Below, one piece after another: positions 37,601 to 49,600 of a stretch of DNA of 64,000 bases. The notes under the pieces are model-generated. The model saw only the letters and a program-made list of their open reading frames with translations, searched no databases and was not told where the DNA came from. The stretch spans positions 1,860,516 to 1,924,515 of the forward strand of contig VUYV01000156.1 of NCBI GenBank assembly GCA_008711295.1, read 5' to 3'. Positions within the stretch are counted from its first letter, which is position 1, and each line of letters opens with the position of its first letter. Origin of the DNA: Anarhynchus alexandrinus. Its lineage: Eukaryota; Chordata; Aves; Charadriiformes; Charadriidae. The translations under genes were made by a program, and so were the position numbers.

Positions 37601-40600
37601 CTTCCTCCACTCAGACTGGCATATCCTTCCTGATATAATTAATTCTACAGCCTGTGATCAACAGTAAAAGGCTGCTCTGGATGCCCTGTTTGCCTTGACA
37701 GCATAAATTATTAAACCAGTTAAGAAGAGCGGAGGAATAAAGAAGAAAGCAACTCCTTCTGCAGTAACAGCAGCAAAGATAGAATCGGTGAAGAGGCTCT
37801 AAGGGTACCATCTCAGTGGGATAATGAGGATCCTGCACTGCCACTGAAGCTACTCTCTCTGTCAGCACTAATGAAACAAGAAGAGGTCACCGTGGCTGCG
37901 CCGGAGTCACTACTGAAGAGCTCCCCAGCAAAGCTGCTCAAGTGCAACCCCGAACCCTTGAAGCACCACAGTCCCTCTCCTTCCCAACACCTGACAGAGC
38001 CTTCAAGTCACAAGCCCATGTAGTTGAAGCGTGCAACTGCTTTTCTACAAGACTCCATTTGGGCAAGGAGGAGACTGGTCATGAAGCCTAGTGGCAAACC
38101 CTATACTTCCGATCCATGTAATTTTAGTAAATTCAGCTTGATATTAATACTATAGAATTACTGGCATTTTGTTGCACAAACTACAGGCCCGAAGAGCCAG
38201 TTAAGGACTGGATGCATACTAAGACAACACCATTTTACACTTATACATGCAACATTGCAAAATGCCCCCCAAAAGCGTATCTTCCAATCACTGTCATCCC
38301 ATCTGAAGTCAAGCACGTGTGAATGTTTGCTTCCCTTCCTGAACCATTTTTGGTGCAATCTAAATAGTGCTTTTTATCTCTTTAGCTTTGTCATGGTGAA
38401 GGGCTGCAATTATTAAATTATATCCAGAAAGAACTCATGAAAATTTACAGTCATCGCTTTATTAGATAATGAACAACAGCTGTCTGCAAAAAGCAATCCT
38501 CTTCAAATTAATCCTCCTTGCTCCTCTGTGATAAGTGTTTCCACATTCATATGAGGAGAATTCAGAGGATCAGGCAGTTCAATGGCATATCAGGAAGCAG
38601 GGACGCCCTTCTGTTTTATGCAATCCACTTCAGTGGATAAATGTCAAAAGCTTTTGGAAGGATAAAGCACAGAAATATAATTAAAGTAGGGATTCTTATG
38701 CATAGAAGATTCTCACAGAGCCAACATACTTGGAATCTCATTACTGCTCTACCCTGTGGGAAATATATACAGATTAGAGGTTGAAAAATGGAAATATTAA
38801 ACACGTGAAACGTTTCCTTCTCCAGGTGAACATCAAAGCCCTGAATAAGCACTTCTATGTCATTATCGCTGTGGCTATGCCATAGTTTTCAATCTATTCA
38901 GCTTTAAGGTGCTAGGTGGAAAGGATTCCCTCATACGCTCACTCTAGCCCCAGATTCACTCCTAGCCACAAACAGCACAATTCTCCCTTTGTAAGGCTTT
39001 TTCACAGGCTCTCATCTCCAAAAAGCACCTCACCTGCCCCAGGAGCCAGCAGCCAGCTGTACAGATAACCTGCAGCCAGTGAGTAGTAGAGAACAAGTCC
39101 CCTCTGGCCATTCACTGTCTCCAGGACCTGGTCAATGGTCACTGGAGAATAGGGATCAGAGTCCTGTTGCCCAGTCTGACGTTCCACAAGCAGGTCAGCA
39201 AATGCCCTCGTTCGTCCTCTCTCTGCTACTGCCAATGCTTCATCATGATGACCTGAAAAGACAAAGCCATCTCTCAGACCTGACACCAATGTGGTCTGCA
39301 AGGCAATGTGCAGGATCAGGGACAGCTGCTACCCCAACCCAAACTAAAACCTGGGGAAGCCGGGTCACAGCACCTATTTTTTGAAAGAGTAGCTGGAGTA
39401 CAGTCCCACAGATCATCTTGGCTGCAGGCAATAACATGATGTACGGGAAAACGAGCCACAGAAAGGTAAATGAATGGACAAAGCAAGAAGGAAGATCCAA
39501 AAGTGCCTGACACCCAAAGCAGAAGACCTTTATTTCTGCCCTGGCAAAGAAATGCTGTGCTGTGCCGGACAGAAGAGTGAAGGATGTATTATGAACTGCC
39601 TCCCCGCAACTTCAGTTGAACTCTTGGCATGAGCTTGGAGTTCGGCTCAGCATACGATGGCATCTCTTACCGAGACTGACAAGTACTCGCTGCAGCGCCT
39701 GATAGGAGGATGTCTGCAGGTCGAAGAGTGACAGCTTGTAATCTGTGCTCAGCTGCACCTCATGTCGGATGGTTTCAAACAGTGCCGAGGCCCGGTACAG
39801 CTGGGAGCGAAAATAGCCACAGTGACTTCCTTACAGACATAGCACAAAGCACTGGCTGGGAGAGCAGCAGGATCCAGGGCCAACAGCCTCAGGCAGGGGA
39901 GGTCTGCCTCAGACAGCCCCTCAGGATGGCGGCATCCTGGCAGAGGGGAGGCAACTTCGGATGGGGCAGGGAGGCACATGCACCCGAGTCGGCGCAGTGC
40001 ACTGCACACCCCCCCCAGGATGCACCAGCCACATCCTCCCCTGAGGACAGGAATGACCCAAAGGGCCCAGAGGACACAAGCCCGCCAGCACAGGGCAGAC
40101 CACGGTATACCTGGTGCTGAGACTCCTCCAGGTTCCCACTCGCCCAGAGGGAGAGGCCGAGGCCGTGGCGGATTTTGGCTTCATCTTCTCTGCGTCCCAG
40201 CTGCTCCGCCAGCCTCAGTCCTGAAAAGGAGTCAGAGTGAGAGACGGCCGAAGGGGAGAGGGGCTTCGGCGGCCCAGTGGAGCGCTTCTGCCTCAGCAGC
40301 CTGGCGGGCTGTCAGCTCCAGTGGGCCCCCAGCCTCCCGGGCTCCTGCGGCAGGCAGAGACGGCCACGGAGCTGCCAGGCGGCGGGATGCCGAGCAGGGC
40401 AGCACCAGCACCAGGCAACTGCTGCTGAAACTCAAATTGGCACCAGCGTGAGAGGTGCCTCAGCGAGACAGACATCTCCATAGACCAAGACCTCCCCAAG
40501 TGAGGTTGAGGTGCAGTCCCCTGAGATGCACCCAGTAAGCCCCTATTATCAGGAAGTTCAACTTTTTAAACCTTAAAAGCCACACAGACAAACAAAATCA

Positions 40601-43600
40601 CACTGAGCTGCCAAACACTGCCAGAAAAGACACCTCTTGCCACATTACCGGCTCGTTTCCCACCAGCTCTCTCCAGCCTCCCGGCAGGCTCCGCATGCTT
40701 TATGTACTGAGCCAGAGCAGAGGGCAGCGTCCTGGCGTGAACGACCTGGAGCTCATTTCACTTCCAGCAGCACCTTCTGTGTCATCCCCCCTTCCACCAC
40801 ACTCCAAACCCCTCGCCTCCACGGGCCCTGCTGACAACAGGGATGCCTCCTCTTAGGCACCGCAGGTTTCCCCCGGGCCGGGGAGCAGGGGCCCTGCCAT
40901 GACCACGCAGCTCCGCAGCAGCTAGCGTTCGCAGGCTTTTCAGGAATTCTGCGTCACACCAGGAGAAGGAGCTGTATTTAATTTCTCCCTTTCCAACTTA
41001 ATTGAATTCCCTCAGCATGCTGGAATCCTGCCAAGGTCAGTTTCAGGAAAACCAGACTAACTGATGTAATTAATCCTTCGACTTCCAGCTTCATACACTC
41101 CAGCTATGCTGCTCATCTCTGCCATCAGAGAGCCACCACCTTGAACAGATGCTGCCTGCACGCTGGAATCCCTTGCAGCAGCACAACTCACACGCCAGCG
41201 CTGGCCCCAGTGCTCAGCAGCAGCAGATGGGTTACAGACACCGAGGGCTGACCCTCCCTCACCTCCCTGTCAAACACAACTTGCTTTCACTCACAGCTTA
41301 GAGGACACTCACCCACCTGGTTTCAGTCCCACTTGAACGCAGAAGGAAATGCAAGGTGGCTATCAACAAGGCACACATCAGTTTGAGACCTGCTCTCAGG
41401 CTCAGAGAGACCCATCACGACCTGATGTGGTCTTCCCAGAGTCAGTTCCTGGCATGCAATGCTATTTTATAGAAAAGGTTCACACCCTCTAGGCTCAGGC
41501 ACAAATGAGCGTTATAAAGAGACTCTGCCAGGTGCAATCTGGATTCAAGCTCAGAGCTACCTGAGATGCCCCCAGGAAGGCACAGATCATGCTTTGCAAT
41601 CCTTTGTCTATGGGATGCCAGGAAGGCTCCCCCTGGCATGGCGTGCTGACCGTAACAGCCCGCTTGGACAGCTGCTCACACGGATGGTCAACAGTAGCTA
41701 TGGATGTCTGCAAGAGCTTTTGCATCAAAGGCCACTGTCAAACACATCCTCTTAGTGCCACACTCACAGTACCTCACTTCTCTGCATGTCTTCAGGCCTC
41801 CCTCCCATCCCCCCGCACCTACCACGACACGCTGTGTTGCAAAATTCAGCCTCCTACCTTCCTGCAGGTACATCACAGCCTGAGAGTAGTTCTGCAGGGC
41901 GTGATGAGTCCTCCCCAGACTGCTGTACGACACAGTTTTGGCTACAAGGTCGTTCATTTGTGCTGCAATGCTGAGGTGCTGCTCCTGATAAACTACTGCC
42001 CTCTCATAGGTGCCCAAGGACTCGTAGGTCAGGCCCAGGTTGCCGTAAGCCCGGCCTTGGCAAGTGGGGTTGTTGGTCTCCTCCGCAATCTGCAGGTCTA
42101 GCTGGTGGTACTGCAGGGCTGTGTCGTACTCCCCCATCTGCTGGTAGACCCCACCGAGGCCGCAGGCAGCATCGCTCTCCAGAGCCCGGTCCTTCATCTC
42201 TCGAGCAATGTTCAGCTGGCGCTCCAGGCAAGAAATGGCTTGTTCATAGTTCCCCAGCTGGCTGTGCAGGCTGCCCAGCTCCCCATAGGCCTGGGCTTTG
42301 TTAAAGGCCTCCCCCAGCTCATGTGCCACCACAAGCCTCTTCTCAAAGCACACCAGAGCCTGCTGCAAACTTCCCATAGCCCTACAAGGGAAGAAAACAA
42401 CAGCATTTATTTTGCCCGTATTTTCCTGGAAGAGGATGTTTTGTCATTTCCTCTAGAGGACAGCTCAAATCCTTCAGGCAGAGAAAAATGCTCCCCCCAG
42501 GGAGACATCCCTGGCACCTGTGAATCAACCTCCTCCTTCTGCCACCCTATAAACTTCTCTTCCTCTCAGGGCAGAGCAACATCAGCTTCATGATATGAGC
42601 TGGTAGCACAGTTCTCAGCACCCAGAGGACTCTGTTACTCGCCCCTGTGCCGCATCCCCGTGCACGCGTGCAGTGGCCACACAAACACACCCCATCAGAA
42701 ACACAATGCATCCACTTGTACTGGTACTGCACTGTCTGTCATTGGAATAGATATGCAGTGCTCCTTACCTGTGCCCATTGCCCAAGCCCCGGTAGGCCTT
42801 TGCCTGATCTTGCATACGGTTCAAGCTTTGAGCCACAGACAGGTACTGTTCGTAATACTTTATAGCTTCCTCAAAATCTCCCAGAGCCTCGTAACAATCT
42901 CCCAGGTTCCCATATGCTCGGCCCCGATCTAAAACAGATTCATTTCCGCTGAGCTGCTGCAGCATGGCCAGCTGCTGTTCAAAGTAGCCAATAGCTTCCT
43001 CCATGACATTCATGTTCATCTTGGTAATGCCCATGTTACCATAGACTTGGGCTTCTATGCTGGGGTCCTTCAACTTCTGCCCGAGCTCCAGCTGTTCTTC
43101 ATAACACTTGAAGGCCATGGTGTACTTCCCAAGGGACATATACACTGCAGCAAGGTGACCATGTGCTCTGCATTCACCCGGCATATCTCCCAGCTCCTGG
43201 TACACCTCCAGCTCCTGCGTGTGGTAACCTAAAGCCTTGTCACACTTCTGTATCATTCTGTATGCAGAGCCCAAGGCTGCATAGGCGCTGGCTTCCAGTC
43301 TCCTGTCTTTAACATGATGGGCTAAGCTCAATTGCTGCTCATAAAACTTTATTGCACCATTTACGTCTTTTTTACAGACAAAAATATCCCCCAAGTTCCC
43401 CAGAGCTCGGAATTTGGCCTGGGAATTGTTCAGTGACTGAGCCAGGGACAACAGGTACTTTTGACACTCCTCTGCTTTGCTGAAGTCCATCAGGGCTTTG
43501 AAGGCCAGGCCCAGGTTGCAATAGGCTTTGGCTTGGCTCAGCTTGTCATGAAGATCCTTCGCTAAGGCCAGATCCTGCTCGTAGTACTTAACAGCTTCCT

Positions 43601-46600
43601 CGTAGTTGCCAAGGCAGTAATGGGCATAGCCAAGGTTATGGCAAACCTTCCCCTCCCCTTCCATGTCCTGCAGCTCTGGGGACAAGCGCAGGTACTGCTC
43701 GTAGTAAGGGGCTGCCTGCACGTACTCTCCTCGTGAGCAGTGGAAGTTGCCCAAATTGCTGAGGGCCCGTGCTTCACTCTGGATGTCTCGCAGCTCCCGG
43801 GCAATGTTGAGATGATTTTGGTAGTGCTGCAGAGCACGGTCATGGGCACCCAGCGCTTGATAGGCAACTGCTAAGTTCCCGTGAGTAGATGCCTGAGAGG
43901 CACGGTCATTTACTTCCATAGAAATCTGCAGCTCCTGCCGATGGTACTTGACAGCCTGGTCATACATGCCGAGAGCGTTATAAGCGTTGCCCATGTTGCC
44001 ATAGGCCCGGCCCTGGGCCGCGTAGTCGCTGAGCTCCTGTGCTATGGACAGATGTGTCTTATGCAGCCGCAGTGCAGTGTCATAGTCGCCTTTCATCTGG
44101 TGAATGATCCCTGAAAAATAACACAAACAGGCTCAACAAAAGCATTCCTCTGCGCTAACCCTTCTGCAAGACCTTGCCGTGCCAGGACTGCCCTGCAGCC
44201 CGGCCCGCGGCTCGTGGCTGGCCCTTCCCCAGGCTCTCTACACCAGGCGACCCCATCCCGTCCCCACAGCACCCCGAGGCGTCCCCAGCACCGCCGACGT
44301 GGCACAGCCCTTCTCAAATGAACTGCCTCCTTGCTCCTAACAGGCAAATCCCAGAGAATGTTTTATATCACACACGAAGCACGCATTCACCACAATTGGA
44401 CAGTCTGGCCTTATAAAATGCCCATTTTCTTTTTAATTATGCTACTTTTTTGTTTTTCCATCAGTGATACCTGATGACTCCAGAGCTCATACTCAACACA
44501 CCGAGTGAGAAAGCATTTGCGTTTGCTTTTCAATTTCAGTCAAATCATCTTGTACTTGTTACGAGACATGGGAACAGGAGCTCTGAATCTGTTAATGTTA
44601 CAACTTATGCTTCAATTAAACTCTGTGCTAATGATACATATGGCTCCTTTGCAAACACTCGTAAACAGGCCTGTAGATCAGGAGCCACTGAAGGAGACCC
44701 TGCAAACACAGATCCTGCAGATCCGTCACAGTTACCCGACACCTGAAGACAGCTTTGGGTCTTTCCCTGCCCCTAAAAGAACACAGCTTCCAATTTCCAT
44801 CTGCATATCAGAACCAATGTGTTGAGCAGGAAGAGACACAGAGGGTCAGGAGGCGGCTGCCTTCCCCGCACCGGCAAGCGCAGCGTGCTGTGACCAGGCC
44901 CTGCACATCAGCCCCCTCCTGGCTTGCACTTTGAAAGAGAAACTTGAAGACAGAGGCTTTCCGAGTGAGCCTGGAACACGGGGGCTGAAATTTGCTTTCC
45001 CAAAGCAATTTGGACCTCGCAGATTCATTTTTTGAACTCATGTGGGGTTGAAAACCCAAGTTCCATTACGTCAGCATGAGGCATTCTCACTGGATTACCT
45101 GTATTTCTATCAAAGCAAGGCATTCAAAAATTCTGCTCACTTTCCTACTAACACGAGGCTTCAGGAGAAGGAAATCTAGAAAACATGGGCAGAACAGAAC
45201 AGGATCAAACCAGCAAACGCTTGGCTGCTGATCACAGTTCGTTCCTCTCCCCCTGCACCGAAATAGTCATCAAAGCTAGAGCTCATGGCAGGAGGGACCG
45301 GCTCCCTGGTGTCTTAGTCCTGGCCAAATCCTTCCTCAGCTCCAGTGAGCCTGTGGCTCTAATTGATCGGCGTTAGCTATTGCATCTCTAGCTGATGCAG
45401 GCTGATGTCTCCCTCCGGTATGACAAGGGAAGGTGCTGGCAGCAAGGATGGGAAGAACTAAGCTAAGTATCCCCACGTGAGTATTTTGGCCCTCCATCTC
45501 CCATCTGGAGACACGGCCAGAGCTGGGGCTCGGTGGACAGCCGCACGCAGCAGAGCAGTAACAGGAAAGACCACCAATTTCTGCAGAAAAAAACACAAAG
45601 TAATTACAAGGGGCGGAATTGGATTGGACACAAAGCTGAGTAACATATAAACTGCAAAAACCAGTCACTACAGTCACTGTGAAAGCGTCCCATTGCTTCA
45701 GAAACTAAAAAGAAGAATTAGCTAAATCTGTCCTCTGGAAACAGCAAGAGGTGTCCAGCTGGAAGCAGGCAGAACCAGCGCTGCCCCAAGGAGCCGGCGC
45801 TCCCAGCCCTGTCTCCCAAGTGCTATGTCCCTCCCAGCCACCACCTCGGGGTGCCCCGGCTCCAGCGTGGGCCGCCAGGCGCTGCCCAGCGAGACGCAAC
45901 ACAGTGCACCCCACTGTGAGAAAGCGAAATACATAGCTCATTGAAAACCACCCCTGAAAACCCAGGGTTTCCGGAATAAGGGGATGAGCAAGCTTTTCCT
46001 AATCTCTTACTGCTAAATGGACAGACTCCTCAAGGAGACAAGATGTGCCGTTGCTCTCCATGAGCACCACTCTCCACCTCCTCTGAGCAATCGGGTGTGG
46101 GAAAGCACTCAGCTTGAAGTGACCGTAAAAGGGAGAGAGAGGACAGAAAACAGGTTAAAAGCAAATTTTAGTTCAGCTGACTGCCCAGATAACTTGTTCT
46201 TTGATGAGATTCCTCTTAATTAAAAGTCAGAAAGCAGAGAAGATGACAAACCTTATTAAACATGTTTAGTGGTGACTTTGGCACAAAGGAAGTGAGTGCT
46301 CGTCAAGATGTGCTGATGAAACCCAGTTAAGCAGCACTGCTAACACAGAGAAGGATGGGATTATGATGGAGGAAGGATTGGACAACCTTATGTACCAGAG
46401 CAACAAGAATGGGGTGATGAAAATCAGCAGTAAACTATGCAAAGACATGCACTTCAAGACTACGAGGGCAGGGAGTCGTCATCTGGAAACGAGAAGAGAA
46501 GGAGCTATCCAGCCTCAAAGCTTCGGCACCCTGAAGAAACTCCACTTCACTGTGAGGAACAAGAAAAGTCAGTGCACAGTGGTCACCATTAAAATGCCAT

Positions 46601-49600
46601 TGGAAGTCAGACACTGTGTCCACAGGAGTGGTGGATGAAAGATGAGGATGCTAGTGGGAAGTCCTCTGCTCACTGTAATTACCTCTCTCCCTCAACACGG
46701 AGGAACTTACAATGAAGGAAGAGTGTCAGGGATGCTGACCCACCCCAGAACCTCTCCCACTACCACTTCATACTATACTTAAGGATAGATAAGAAAAGGA
46801 GTATCTGGGGCTGGAGACAGTAGAAATTCCTGCCCCAGGACACCAACTTCTCCTGTCCTGTGTGAAGGAGAAGGGAAGTGGGAGGGGAAGATGGAAAGTC
46901 AGACACAGAGCATGGCTTTGAAAGGCAAATGGCAGCCTGAGAAGTAAAATTCATACTAGAGGTTAGGGCAACATGTTACTGAAACAGCCAGTGCTGCCAC
47001 TCTCTGGAGAGGCTATGGATGGAGTTTCACCCTGGCTACTATGTCCACCAAAAAGGCTGCTCTCTGTCACAAGCCCTGCTCAAGCAAATTCCCAGAATTT
47101 CAGCTAAAAAATTAAGGTTGCTCTTGGAAAAGAGAAACCTGGTAAGAGACCCCACACAGCACCGCCTGGTATGTTTCCATCATTTGCCAGGGATAATTAC
47201 AAAGGATGGCCCAGGAAGGAACAGTTCTGACTCAGACTCCAAAATCATCACCTACCAAATATATACTCTCTTTGTGCATTCCTCAACAGACAAAAATGAG
47301 GTTCGTAGATGGATGGGAGATGAAGCCTTCACAGTTCTAAATGTTTTAGTCAGCCTCTTTACTGCCAAGAAAGGAGAAAAACAGTGAGCAAATGTTTACC
47401 AGGAGACACCCAGGACAAAACCAAGCAGCATAACAGAGAACAAAGCTGTGCTCTTCTCACCATGGCGCCTGCTATCACATTAGTTTGCTTGAGCTGTCAC
47501 CCATCTGTTGTGGCACTTAAGGAAGAAGGATCCAGAAACACACTGTCACTTCGAAACATCAGCATTCTGACTCATTCTTACAGCTATAATTATTGACTTC
47601 AAAGTAAAAGATAGTCTTTTGGTCAGGCAGCCAGACTGCATTCTGGAATAGCACACCGGGGATACAGCAGAACAGACCCAAGGCAAGAACCCAGCAGACA
47701 TGAAGGGAGACGGCCAGAGACAGCCTCTGCTGCCTTACATAGCGTAAAGCACCAAAAATGGCACAAATTATATTAATTCACAAGCTTTCTTTCCTTAATG
47801 GTGAATACAGTTAGAACTGGGTAGAAACCTGTATAAGACATCAGCAAAATAATCATAAAAGTTACATTCTGCCTATGCAGATCACCAGTTTTCCCAATTC
47901 AGGCACCAAGTTGGTAAGGTGGGGGAGAAAGCGTCAGACTAACTTTGGAACAGTTTTTGCAGCTCCTGTGCTGGAGCCCGGCAGGCGGTTACAGCAGAGG
48001 CCAAAGGCATCTCCAGCCTCCCACCAGCACCAGCCAGTGCAGACCAAAACCCTGCGTCACGAGGGGGTCACCGCTGCACCACAGCCTCCAGCTTAGACTG
48101 AGATGGTGTTGCTCTTGACTGAACCTGCTCTTTCAGAACGAAACACAAACACACTGAAAGTTGAAACAGAGCAAAAGTGGTTCTGAAGTTCACCCATGTG
48201 GTGGAAGAACCAGGTCCCAGCCCGCTCCTCGGTGTGGAGAGAGCCGACCAGCACCCACTGTCTGAGTGAGGCATGCTCTGCTGCAATGCCGCTAGCGGGA
48301 TGAGTGTGCCGGTGAGCGGTGGGAGAGGAGGGAAAGGGGTCTTGGGCGAGTCAGCTAGTCCTTCGGCAATCAGGGAAGAGATGGGCAAACATAACCACCA
48401 TTTTTTGATGCTAATTGCAAAAATGCTTCAGAAGAAAATATCTGGCATCTTTGGACAACATGCCAGGCACATGAAGATACGCACAGGAGTTCTCTTGTAA
48501 CTGCAAAGAGATGCTAAGCACCAAGGGAGAGACTTTAAACTGTGTTTTATTAATAATCTGAAGTGTCCTCTCTGCATCGCAATGGGAACCCTTAAGAGCT
48601 GCAGAGGCTGAAAAGCCAGCTCTCCACATGGAGCCTTGGCATCTGGAAACACCATCTGCTTTGCAAAGGTTGACAATCTGAGACTTCTGGTTAAGCTCCA
48701 CATCTCCTTGTTGTGAAGGGCTTGATAACTCGCGACTGGCCCTCAGTCCATTACCTTCTGCTTACTGCGTCACAGAGCGCATTACATCTCCCTGCAGAGC
48801 GCTACAGCAGCTGGGCTCTGTTATATTCCGTCTCCGTCTTGCTCAGCATTAGATGGTACACTTAAGAGAGCTTTCCATCTAAATCAGTGAAATGCAAACA
48901 GAAAATTTCTGTTGCTTCAGCAAAGAGGCCAACTCCAACATTCTGGCTTGGAAACACACATTTAGATACATTTTTTTGCCTGTCAGCACGGTTATTTTGA
49001 TGAGGTTTTGTTTTGCATGTGGATTAGATGAAAGGGACAATTAAGACTTGACTTTTTAATTGGTACTAGATGCAATTTAAACAACAGTTATAGACTTTCT
49101 CAATAAGAACTGCATGTTCTCTTTCTCCAGTATAACTTAACTCTGACAGAGAAGACATGAAAATACAGCCAAATAACGGCTGAAACGTGAGATCCTGCAC
49201 TCAGAAGCTAGGAGAACTATTCTAATACAAAGTGCAGAGTGGCTGAGTCAGCATACCAACTGAAAGTTATATTTCGGCTTAAATCCAACACAAGAAAAAC
49301 ATTCTCTGCTGCACCAAAACTCTCTTTTTTTTTTTTTTTTTACAAAAATTTCTGGAATTACATGCTGAAAGCATAATAAGCATAATTAAATCCAAAGCTG
49401 CTGTGAGATTAATAATGATATTAAGATTCATTTTCTAGTCCCAACTTAACTGATTTTGAGCCAGCGAAACGGTGAGAGAATTTAAACCACAAGCGTGTAC
49501 CATGAAGGTTGAGGAACATGAGCAAGTCGCTTCCTTTTGCCGCAGCGCTTGTTTCACTCTGGGAAGAGGCACAGCACCTACAGCGAGTGTCAGCGCTTGC

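Noticed and set aside
40101..40111. U12-type intron after exon 4 (donor GTATAC)
   Set aside because: U12 donors need GTATCCTT. This one differs from position +5 and the acceptor looks like an ordinary U2 site.
41589..42593. Two plus-strand open frames (170 and 162 codons) over the TPR exon
   Set aside because: They are antisense to exon 3 of the TTC28 array. The repeat's Leu/Ala/Gly codon use removes stops on the other strand. No domain and no splice context.
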